Shown one piece after another: positions 1-5,308 of a DNA stretch of 8,399 nucleotides. The stretch spans positions 1 through 8,399 of the forward strand of contig DJSQ01000130.1 of NCBI GenBank assembly GCA_002438075.1. The letters are read 5' to 3'. Within the stretch, counting starts at the first letter, position 1, and the number at the start of each line of letters is the position of its first letter. The notes beneath the pieces are model-generated. The model searched no databases, was not told the origin of the DNA, and worked only from the letters and a program-made list of their open reading frames with translations. This DNA comes from Clostridiales bacterium UBA6330. GTDB lineage: Bacteria > Bacillota > Clostridia > Oscillospirales > CAG-272. The position numbers and the translations under genes were made by a program.

Positions 1-73
1 CGAACCCCGAAGGGGCGCCAGCAGGCGGAATCTCGGCACTCGTGTAAGGCATACAAACGAAACGCGCCGCATT
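1..73. other. Gene-free window edge with two tiny hairpins
   Basis: No gene is supported here. Two very short stem-loops are visible: CCCC-gaa-GGGG at 5-15 and CGCC-agca-GGCG at 16-27. They resemble the small hairpins inside the repeat elements further right and may be the edge of another such element cut off by the window, but this cannot be judged from what is present. Confidence 0.3.
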
Positions 74-98
74 CACAAAAAGAGCGCGATAGCCGCAC
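39..98 (+). repeat. Diverged direct repeat, copy 1 (partner 282-341)
   Basis: This 60-base block aligns without gaps to 282-341 at a constant offset of 243, with about 44 of 60 positions identical by hand count. The best conserved ends are CTCGTGTAAGG (39-49) and AGCGCGAtAGCCGCAC (83-98). In each copy the block leads into the left arm of a long palindrome, so the region appears to be two tandem units of one repeat family. Confidence 0.6.
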
Positions 99-274
99 TC
101 TGCAACAAATCCACACCTCCCAAATTGACAAAAAACTTCCCCCATGTCCCCGCCACTTCCAAAAAAGCGAAACAAATTTCCGCTTCATAAGTGGCGGGGA
201 TATGGGGGAAGTTTTGGTTTTGGGCAGGAGGTGCGAAATTCTTGAAGCGTGCGGCTTCGCACTCTTTTTGGGTG
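74..274. repeat. Long imperfect palindrome 1
   Basis: The two halves are reverse complements over most of their length. The core is a 27-base arm at 132-158 matching 189-215 with a single mismatch that would be a G-U pair in RNA on one strand; the loop is about 30 bases. Outward, pairing continues imperfectly: the CACCTCCC region near 113-120 matches GGAGGTG near 225-231, and CAAAAAGAGCGCG plus GCCGCAC on the left match GTGCGGCT and CGCACTCTTTTTG on the right. A small competing hairpin, GTGCG-gctt-CGCAC, sits at 249-262. Short ORFs on both strands here have no ribosome binding site or recognisable protein and are by-products of the symmetry. Function unknown; a mobile palindromic repeat or a structured 3' region of the minus-strand operon are both possible. 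Confidence 0.7.
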
Positions 275-281
275 GGATACG

Positions 282-341
282 CTCGTGTAAGGTATCACCT
301 CTAAACGCACCCTACCCACTAAACAAGCGCGACAGCCGCAC
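282..341 (+). repeat. Diverged direct repeat, copy 2 (partner 39-98)
   Basis: Second copy of the block at 39-98, about 73 percent identical without gaps. The AGCGCGAcAGCCGCAC end lies at 326-341 and leads into palindrome 2, just as copy 1 leads into palindrome 1. Confidence 0.6.
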
Positions 342-374
342 CCACTCCCAAAATCCCCTCCCGAACCACAACAA

Positions 375-484
375 AACTTCGCTGAGCCGAATCTCATTCC
401 CACATACAGAGACCCAACCCGCGCAACGCCGCGCAGTCGGGCAACCTGATATGCACTGTGAATGAGATTCGGCTCAGCGAAGTT
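375..484. repeat. Palindrome 2 with 25-bp perfect arms
   Basis: The arm at 375-399 (starting AACTTCGCTGAGCC) is an exact reverse complement of 460-484, with 60 bases between. Pairing continues outward less perfectly after a roughly 9-base insertion in the left arm, where CCTCCCGAAC near 357-366 faces GTTCGGGGAGG near 483-492. The core differs entirely in sequence from the core of palindrome 1 although the flanking blocks are related. Function unknown. Confidence 0.75.
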
Positions 485-489
485 CGGGG

Positions 490-613
490 AGGATGAGGGA
501 GGTTTGGAGGGAGAAGCGGCGATTTTGCAAAGCAAAATCTGCCGATAGCGGCTTCGCCGCGTTGGACTCACCTCCGAAAGGGGGTCCCTTCTCCCTCCAA
601 GGTCTTCCTCACC
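490..613. repeat. Cloverleaf-like element: outer stem with three hairpins
   Basis: The outer stem has 13 perfect pairs (TTGGAGGGAGAAG at 504-516 with 588-600). It continues imperfectly outward to GGATGAGG on the left and CCTCACC on the right, ending near 613. Inside are three consecutive hairpins: 517-544 (CGGC plus GATTTTGC-aaa-GCAAAATC, one bulged T), 548-560 (GCGGC-ttc-GCCGC) and 564-587 (CCTCC-gaaa-GGGGG closed by GGA/TCC). Its right end overlaps the stop codon of the SCP2-like gene at 609-611. On the minus strand it would be the immediate 3' structure of the pyk transcript. There is no clean U-tract, so it is not an obvious intrinsic terminator, though it could stabilise or end the message. 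The plan matches the element at 3819-4041. Confidence 0.65.
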
Positions 614-962
614 CCTTCTTAACTCTTGGCTTGCGGGGGGCGGGGAGCGCGAGCTTCAGAGCGGCCACGCGCGTTGCGTCACCTTCGATTGCTAAGATTC
701 CGTCTGCAATTGCCTTGTCGAAATCCAGCTTGCCCGAAAGAATCGCAATCAGGTCCGCACTGTTTACCGTGAATAACGCGTCACGGTCGCGGTAGTCGTA
801 TGGCTCCGCGTGGAAAACACCGTCCGTTGCCTCCATGTAGCAAATGCCCGACGCATCCTCGTCCGTCAGATTCACCTGAATTGCCAGATGCTCGGTCACC
901 TTTCCCTTTTTCAGCTTGCCGACCGCCTTTCGTACCGCCTCAAATGCTTCCAGATAACTCAT
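609..962 (-). CDS. SCP2-like small protein
   Basis: A 117-residue cytosolic protein with no signal peptide or membrane segment. It resembles small stand-alone SCP2 (sterol carrier protein 2) domains. The charged N-terminal helix at about 4-20 leads into strands at 26-55. The C-terminal pattern at 62-96, with FTVNSADLIAILSGKLDFDKA followed by ADGILAIEGD, is the typical SCP2 signature: a helix, then a G-x-hydrophobic-x-hydrophobic-x-G-D strand. The tail (105-117) is rich in proline and lysine. SCP2 folds bind lipids in eukaryotes; the ligand of the small bacterial versions is generally unknown, so no reaction is assigned. The ATG at 962 has TAAGGAGG at 970-977 with 7-base spacing. It starts about 20 bases after pyk ends, so it is probably cotranscribed. 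Stop is TGA at 609-611, inside the arm of a palindromic element. Confidence 0.75.
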   Translation of the reverse strand: MSYLEAFEAVRKAVGKLKKGKVTEHLAIQVNLTDEDASGICYMEATDGVFHAEPYDYRDRDALFTVNSADLIAILSGKLDFDKAIADGILAIEGDATRVAALKLALPAPRKPRVKKG

Positions 963-982
963 AACCGTTCCTCCTTATCGTT

Positions 983-2404
983 TTATTGCACAACCTGCAC
1001 CTTGAGCAGGTTTGTCGTTCCCGTTTGCTTCAGCGGAACGCCCGCGGTGATGACCACCGTGTCCCCCGCCGTGACCAAATCCATCTGCTTCGCGCAGTCC
1101 ACCGCGTGTACAAACAGATGCTCGGTGTCCTCCTGATTCAGCGCCAGAACAGGCTCCACCCCCCACGAAAGACTCAACTGGTGGAAGGTCTTGACCGACG
1201 GCGTTGCCGCAACAATCGTCTGCACGGGGCGGAATTTCGACACCCTGCGCGCGGTGAGCCCCGAGGTCGTTACCGCTATAATCGCCTTCGCGTGAACGTC
1301 CCGCGCGGTCGTTACCGCCGCGTCGCAAATCGCGTTCGTCACGTCCGAGGTGTCAATGTCATAGGGAATCCCGCGATAGACCTGCATCTCAAATGCGTCC
1401 TCCTCCGCCTGCTCCGCAATGCGCGACATCACCCGCACCACCAGCGCGGGATGGTCCCCCGCCGCAGTCTCCGCCGAGAGCATGACCGCCGAGGTCCCGT
1501 CAAATACCGCGTTGGCAACGTCGGTAATCTCCGCACGGGTCGGCGTGGTGGAGTGAATCATGGATTCCAGCATCTGCGTGGCGGTGATGACCATCTTGCC
1601 CGACTGGTAGCACTTGCGGATAAACCGCTTCTGAAGCCCCGGCAAACGCTCGAATTCCACCTCTACGCCCATGTCGCCGCGCGCAACCATGATGCCGTCG
1701 CAGTTGGCGAGAATTTCGTCAAAGTGGTTGACCCCCTCGATGTTCTCAATCTTCGCAATGATGCGGATGCGGTGCCCGCCGTGGTAGTCCAGAAACTTGC
1801 GCAGGGCAATGACATCCTCCCGCCGCCGCACAAAGGATGCAGCCACAAAGTCCACGTCCTGCTCGATGCCGAAAATCAGGTCCGCCTCGTCCTGCGGGCT
1901 GAGGTACTCCATGTCAATCGGGAAATTCGGAATGTTCAGGCTCTTGCGGTCGGAAAGCGTTCCGCCCGCCTCTACGGTGCAGATGATATCGGTCTCCGTG
2001 ACCTCCTTCGTCATCAGCGCCACCTTGCCGTCATCCAGAAGAATCCGAATGCCGGAGCGAAGCTGTGCGGGAAGCGCGGGGAAGGAAATGCTGACCTCCT
2101 GCTCGCTCCCCTCCACCTCGCGGGTGGTCAGCGTAAAGGTTGCGCCGCGATGCAGGGTCGCTTTTCCGCCCGCAAAGGTCCGCAGACGGATTTCGGGTCC
2201 CTTCGTGTCCAGAAGCACCGCCGCAGGCAGATGCAGTCTGTCCCGCACGCGACGGAACATATCCATCATCTTTTTGTGATATTCGTGGTCACCGTGCGAG
2301 AAATTGAAGCGCGCGATATTCATACCCGCCCGCAGCATTTCCGCCATCACGCCCTCGTCCGCACAGGCAGGTCCCATGGTGCAGATGATCTTTGTTTTTC
2401 TCAT
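983..2404 (-). CDS. pyk: Pyruvate kinase
   Basis: Transfers phosphate from phosphoenolpyruvate to ADP, giving pyruvate and ATP, the last step of glycolysis, in the cytosol. The 473-residue product begins MRKTKIICTMGPA. Key sites by alignment to the family: Arg32, Asn34 and Ser36 (ARFNFSHG); Asp66-Thr67-Lys68-Gly-Pro-Glu71, where Glu71 matches Glu117 of the rabbit enzyme and predicts K+ dependence; catalytic Lys218 in IIAKIEN; metal ligands Glu220 and Asp244 (ARGDMGVE); and the ITATQMLESM segment 273-282. The C-terminal effector domain has the TTSGLTARRVSKFRP loop (379-393) and GTTN (462-465). Length matches the short PykF type, without the extra PEP-utilising domain found in many Firmicutes enzymes. 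The reading frame is open for 70 codons upstream, but ATG 2404 has GGGAGG at 2415-2420, aligns with the family start, and lies downstream of the promoter, so it is chosen. Confidence 0.95.
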   Translation of the reverse strand: MRKTKIICTMGPACADEGVMAEMLRAGMNIARFNFSHGDHEYHKKMMDMFRRVRDRLHLPAAVLLDTKGPEIRLRTFAGGKATLHRGATFTLTTREVEGSEQEVSISFPALPAQLRSGIRILLDDGKVALMTKEVTETDIICTVEAGGTLSDRKSLNIPNFPIDMEYLSPQDEADLIFGIEQDVDFVAASFVRRREDVIALRKFLDYHGGHRIRIIAKIENIEGVNHFDEILANCDGIMVARGDMGVEVEFERLPGLQKRFIRKCYQSGKMVITATQMLESMIHSTTPTRAEITDVANAVFDGTSAVMLSAETAAGDHPALVVRVMSRIAEQAEEDAFEMQVYRGIPYDIDTSDVTNAICDAAVTTARDVHAKAIIAVTTSGLTARRVSKFRPVQTIVAATPSVKTFHQLSLSWGVEPVLALNQEDTEHLFVHAVDCAKQMDLVTAGDTVVITAGVPLKQTGTTNLLKVQVVQ

Positions 2405-2456
2405 TCGGTTATCGCCTCCCGACATTCTGACAAATTCAAAAATAACTCCAGTATAT

Positions 2457-2485
2457 ATTATAACACCAAAAGCCCTGCGGCGGTC
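2457..2485 (-). promoter_or_regulatory. Probable pyk promoter (extended -10)
   Basis: On the minus strand the sequence TGTTATAAT (2465-2457) is an extended -10 element with a perfect TATAAT. At 17-base spacing the -35 position (2480-2485) reads GACCGC, which is poor and lies within the stem of the terminator-like hairpin at 2479-2503. Predicted start of transcription is near 2450, giving a leader of about 45 bases before the pyk ATG. Confidence 0.6.
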
Positions 2486-2503
2486 CCTTCGGACCGCCTT
2501 TTT
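2479..2503 (+). terminator. Intrinsic terminator on the plus strand
   Basis: Perfect 8-bp GC-rich stem GGCGGTCC (2479-2486) and GGACCGCC (2491-2498) with a CTTC loop, followed directly by five T residues (2499-2503). This is a textbook rho-independent terminator shape for plus-strand transcription. No plus-strand gene lies upstream; it would stop transcripts antisense to pyk before they reach the HD-domain gene. On the minus strand it overlaps the -35 position of the pyk promoter. Confidence 0.7.
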
Positions 2504-2525
2504 ATCAGAAAATTTACAAATCCTA

Positions 2526-2554
2526 TTTACATTCCGCCGCGGTTGTGGTAAAAT
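2526..2554 (+). promoter_or_regulatory. Promoter of the HD-domain/membrane-protein operon
   Basis: TTTACA (2526-2531), exactly 17 bases, then TAAAAT (2549-2554): a near-consensus vegetative (SigA-type) promoter. Predicted start near 2561, about 25 bases before the ATG at 2586, leaving room for the AAGAGG ribosome binding site. It lies just beyond the plus-strand terminator at 2479-2503, so transcription of this operon starts independently. Confidence 0.7.
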
Positions 2555-2585
2555 AGAAAGGAATTCTACGAAAAAGAGGTCCGAA

Positions 2586-3194
2586 ATGAATAACACAGAA
2601 CGTTTTCTTTCCATTTATCAAGAGAAAATTCACCGCGAGGGTGCCGACAAGCTGCTCGACTACCTCCGCACGGGAACCGATTTCTTCACCGCTCCCGCCT
2701 CCACCCGCTACCACGGCGCGCACGAGGGCGGGCTTCTGGAGCACAGCCTGAATGTGTACGACTGCCTTTGCGACATTCTGGCGCGCCCGCGCATGAAGGA
2801 GGTCTACGGGCTTTCCTACAGCGACGAAAGCATTGCAATCGTTTCGCTTTTGCACGATGTCTGCAAGACCAACTTCTACAAGGTCAGCACCCGCAACCAA
2901 AAGGACGAAACGGGACGCTGGGTTACGGTCCCCTACTACACCATTGAGGACACGCTCCCCTACGGGCACGGCGAAAAGTCGGCTTACATCGTTTCGGGCT
3001 TCCTGCGCCTGACCCGCGAGGAGGCGTTTGCCATCCGCTACCACATGGGCTTCTCGGGCACCGAGGATGCGGGGAATGTCGGAAAGGCGCTGGAGATGTT
3101 CCCGCTTGCCTATGCGCTGGTCTGCGCGGACATGGAGGCGGCGTTCCTGATGGAGGGCAAGCTGACCCCGCCCGCCGATGCGGTGAAGCCGTGA
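2586..3194 (+). CDS. HD-domain phosphohydrolase of unknown substrate
   Basis: A 202-residue soluble protein with the metal-binding pattern of the HD superfamily: His53 in GGLLEHSLNVYD, His90-Asp91 in SLLHDVCK, His128 in YGHGEKS, His153 in RYHMG and Asp182 in CADMEAAF. This arrangement fits a metal-dependent phosphomonoesterase or phosphodiesterase and resembles HD proteins of phages and clostridia and the HD part of YhaM-type exoribonucleases, but no nucleic-acid-binding domain is present. The true substrate cannot be read from the sequence. ATG 2586 is preferred because AAGAGG lies 6-11 bases upstream and the promoter is at 2526-2554; the in-frame extension further upstream runs into sequence antisense to pyk. 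Its TGA overlaps the GTG of the next gene (GTGA), so the two are probably translationally coupled. Confidence 0.8.
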   Translation: MNNTERFLSIYQEKIHREGADKLLDYLRTGTDFFTAPASTRYHGAHEGGLLEHSLNVYDCLCDILARPRMKEVYGLSYSDESIAIVSLLHDVCKTNFYKVSTRNQKDETGRWVTVPYYTIEDTLPYGHGEKSAYIVSGFLRLTREEAFAIRYHMGFSGTEDAGNVGKALEMFPLAYALVCADMEAAFLMEGKLTPPADAVKP

Positions 3195-3829
3195 GAGGAA
3201 CCCCGCAGGCACGCGCGGCGTGGATTCGCGTTGCGTATTTCGGAAGCATTCCAACGGGTATTCTTGCCCTGTTTCTCGGCTTTTACCCGCATTTGTTCTT
3301 CACCTCGGGCGGAGAGCTGTTCGATTCGGTCAGCTACTTCGGCTTTCTCGGGAATCTGCGGGAAACCTGCCTATCGGCACTGGACGGGACCGCCACGGTC
3401 TCGCCCGATGCGGTGCGGTTTTCCTATATTATGCTTGCGCTTTGGGGACTGACCTGCTTTCTCATGGTCTGGTATGTGCTCTTTCTGCTCGCCACCATGC
3501 TTTTGGCTTCGGTGGCGCTGACGCCCCGTGCCGCGTCCCCGCTTCTGAACCGTTGCAAGCGGCTCTACCGCATTCTCGTTCCCGCGCGCGGCGTTTTCGT
3601 TTTTCTCACCCTTGTCCCCGCGCTCCTCTCCTGTCTGCCGTGGCTCTTCACCGTTTTTTACCGTCTCGTACTCAACCAACCGGCAGCTCTGCACTACGAC
3701 CTTCTCCCCGACATCCTCCCGCTCGCGCTCCTCTCGGTCCCCGTTGCGTTTCTTTTCCTCTTCACCCTCCCCTCCCAGCGCGACCTGAAGCTCGACCTGT
3801 TTCGGATTTACAGGGTGGGGAAATCATAA
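3191..3829 (+). CDS. Four-helix integral membrane protein, unknown function
   Basis: A 212-residue protein I do not recognise. Hydrophobic stretches at about 15-37, 77-110, 132-160 and 172-193 predict four membrane helices. The segment between the first two (about 38-76) is mostly polar. A basic loop at 112-134 (RAASPLLNRCKRLYR) and the basic C-terminal tail (196-212) suggest those parts face the cytosol. The start is GTG 3191, overlapping the stop of the HD-domain gene as GTGA; the first in-frame ATG is only at residue 81, inside a helix, so the GTG is the best choice. Coupling to an HD hydrolase suggests a shared role, but none is known. The last codons and the TAA at 3827-3829 form part of the outer arm of a large palindromic element. 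Confidence 0.7.
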   Translation: MRGTPQARAAWIRVAYFGSIPTGILALFLGFYPHLFFTSGGELFDSVSYFGFLGNLRETCLSALDGTATVSPDAVRFSYIMLALWGLTCFLMVWYVLFLLATMLLASVALTPRAASPLLNRCKRLYRILVPARGVFVFLTLVPALLSCLPWLFTVFYRLVLNQPAALHYDLLPDILPLALLSVPVAFLFLFTLPSQRDLKLDLFRIYRVGKS

Positions 3830-4041
3830 AAAAGGTCGCAGGGCGTTGCCCCGCACCCCATTTAAGGGACTTTTTAAAAAAAGTCCCTTAAAAATCCTCA
3901 AAAACTTTCACCACAGGGCAGGATTCCGTAGGGAATTCTGCCCTGTGGTGAAATTCTTGAAGGTTCTTAGGAAACTTCTTCTAAGAAGTTTCCTAAGTAG
4001 GGTGCGGGGCAACGCCCTGCGACCTTTTTTTTATGATTTCC
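3819..4041. repeat. Four-way-junction palindromic element
   Basis: The outer stem is a perfect 31-bp inverted repeat, 3828-3858 with 4000-4030 (GGTCGCAGGGCGTTGCCCC core). It extends through GGAAATCAT (3819-3827) and ATGATTTCC (4033-4041) with two extra T residues on the right. Three hairpins lie inside: 3861-3875 with 3878-3892 (15 bp); 3906-3927 with 3932-3953 (22 bp, one G-U, loop GTAG), extended by imperfect pairing to 3893-3965; and 3966-3980 with 3983-3997 (15 bp). Only CA (3859-3860) and TA (3998-3999) remain unpaired at the junction. It begins over the stop codon of the membrane-protein gene and ends in eight T residues, so it may also terminate plus-strand transcription; the A-run at 3828-3833 gives six U residues in the other direction. 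Short ORFs within it have no gene-like support. Confidence 0.85.
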
Positions 4042-4097
4042 TCCCTATGCAAATTCAAAACAGGTAATTTTTTGTACATAGCGAATAAAAAAACGCA

Positions 4098-4126
4098 TTC
4101 CTTTTTTGGGGGAATTGGGATATAAT
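4098..4126 (+). promoter_or_regulatory. Probable mgl operon promoter
   Basis: A perfect TATAAT -10 (4121-4126) lies 45 bases upstream of the mglB start. The -35 position at 17-base spacing reads TTCCTT (4098-4103), far from TTGACA, so the promoter may need an activator. I see no convincing catabolite-response element or palindromic operator nearby. Predicted start is near 4133. Confidence 0.55.
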
Positions 4127-4171
4127 AAAGACAACGACGAGGAGTCGAAAAATAAACGGAGGTACACTCAA

Positions 4172-5242
4172 ATGAAAAAACGTATCGCAATGCTGTTGAC
4201 CCTTGCCCTCGCGCTGACTGCGCTTGCAGGTTTGGTAGCCTGCAAACGGGACGCCGGAGACGGCGAAGTTTCGGTCTTTTACTACAACTACAGTGACTCT
4301 TACATTTCCAGTGTCCGCTCCCAGATGGATGCCATGCTAAAGGAAGCAGGGCTGAAGTACCAGAACTACGATGCAAACGGCAACCAGACCACCCAGACCG
4401 AGCAGATTACGACCGCGCTGGCAAAGAACTCCCGCCTCCTGATTGTCAATGTCGTTGACACAGGCTCGGACGATGCGGCGCAGAATATCATCGACCTTGC
4501 AAAGGCGAAGAACGTTCCCGTCATCTTCTTCAACCGCTCGGTCAAGAAGGACGTGATCGCTTCCTATGAGAAGTGCGCGTTCGTCGGGACCGACTACGAG
4601 GAAGCGGGACATCTGCAAGGGCAGATCATCGGCGAGTATGTCCTCGCCAACTACGACAAGCTCGACCTGAACGGCGACGGCAAGATCAGCTACGCGATGT
4701 TCAAGGGTCAGGAGGGCAACATGGAGGCAATCGCCCGCACGCAGTACGCGGTTGAGGACGCAAACAAGATTCTCACTGCGGCGGGCAAAGCCGAGTTGGT
4801 CTACTACGATGCAAACAATGCCAACAAGTATCAGGTCGACCAGAACGGCTCCTGGTCTGCGGCAGCCGCAAAGGACTATATGAGCACGAACCTGAGCCAG
4901 TACAGCGAATCCAACAACAACATGATTGAATTGGTTATCGCCAACAACGATGAGATGGCGCTCGGCGCAATCTCCGCACTTCAGGAGAAGGGCTACAACA
5001 AGGAAGGCGGTAAGCTGATTCCCGTGTTCGGCGTGGACGCGACCGAGGCGGCGAAGAACGCAATCAAGGACGGCTCCATGATCGGAACCATCAAGCAGGA
5101 TGCCGAGGGTATGGCGAAGGCGCTCTGCACCATCGCGCAGAATCTGCTGAACGACAAGTCGCTCTTTGAGGGCGTTGACGCGGATATGGTTGTTGACAAC
5201 TGGAGAGTCAATATCCCCTATCAGATTTATCTCGGTGAATAA
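4172..5242 (+). CDS. mglB: Galactose/glucose-binding lipoprotein MglB
   Basis: Extracellular substrate-binding component of the Mgl sugar ABC importer. The 356-residue precursor has a lipoprotein signal (MKKRIAMLLTLALALTALAG) and lipobox LVAC with Cys24 as the lipid anchor. It aligns along its length with E. coli MglB. It keeps the Ca2+ loop DLNGDGKIS (165-173) with Glu253, and the sugar-site residues Asp42, Asn93, Arg189, Trp228, Asn259 and Asp289. Positions equivalent to E. coli Phe16, His152, Asp154 and Asn256 are Tyr44, Asn183, Glu185 and Gln309, so the exact sugar preference may differ. ATG 4172 is chosen over the longer in-frame ATG at 4106 because CGGAGGT lies at 4157-4163, the signal peptide begins there, and 4106 is upstream of the -10 box. 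It is first in mglBAC and is separated from mglA by a strong hairpin. Confidence 0.92.
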   Translation: MKKRIAMLLTLALALTALAGLVACKRDAGDGEVSVFYYNYSDSYISSVRSQMDAMLKEAGLKYQNYDANGNQTTQTEQITTALAKNSRLLIVNVVDTGSDDAAQNIIDLAKAKNVPVIFFNRSVKKDVIASYEKCAFVGTDYEEAGHLQGQIIGEYVLANYDKLDLNGDGKISYAMFKGQEGNMEAIARTQYAVEDANKILTAAGKAELVYYDANNANKYQVDQNGSWSAAAAKDYMSTNLSQYSESNNNMIELVIANNDEMALGAISALQEKGYNKEGGKLIPVFGVDATEAAKNAIKDGSMIGTIKQDAEGMAKALCTIAQNLLNDKSLFEGVDADMVVDNWRVNIPYQIYLGE

Positions 5243-5252
5243 AAGTCCCCTG

Positions 5253-5281
5253 TTCCGGAGCGGCGCTCAGCCGCTCCGGAA
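5253..5281 (+). other. Intercistronic stem-loop between mglB and mglA
   Basis: A perfect 12-bp stem, TTCCGGAGCGGC (5253-5264) and its complement (5270-5281), with loop GCTCA. It starts 10 bases after the mglB stop and lacks a following T-run, so it is not a normal terminator. In binding-protein-first transporter operons such hairpins often protect the upstream message from 3' exonucleases and raise binding protein output; that role here is inference. Confidence 0.7.
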
Positions 5282-5308
5282 GAAATCCATCGGAAGGCAG
5301 GAATTCTT

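Noticed and set aside
185..571. ORFs of 128 aa (minus) and 87 aa (plus, 202-465) in the left gene-free region
   Set aside because: They lie across palindromes, have no ribosome binding site or recognisable protein features, and are overlapping, low-complexity, arginine/serine/proline-rich translations of repeat DNA.
1..613. CRISPR array
   Set aside because: The repeats are two diverged copies and inverted arms of varying length, not short identical direct repeats with uniform spacers, and no cas genes are present.
986..2551. 521-aa open frame on the plus strand opposite pyk
   Set aside because: It is a GC-driven shadow of pyk, with an arginine/histidine-rich composition and no family resemblance; pyk on the other strand is unambiguous.
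2405..2614. 70-residue N-terminal extension of pyruvate kinase
   Set aside because: The extension does not match the family, would start upstream of the pyk -10 element and overlap the divergent gene, whereas ATG 2404 has a good ribosome binding site and the family start MRKTKI.
4061..4120. Possible catabolite-response element or operator upstream of mglB
   Set aside because: The closest patches (around GTACATAGCG and GCGAATAAAA) do not match the cre consensus or form a real palindrome.
3846..4376. Short ORFs inside and beside the four-way-junction element (73 aa plus, 127 aa minus)
   Set aside because: They are translations of palindromic DNA or run antisense into mglB, with no initiation signals or recognisable domains.
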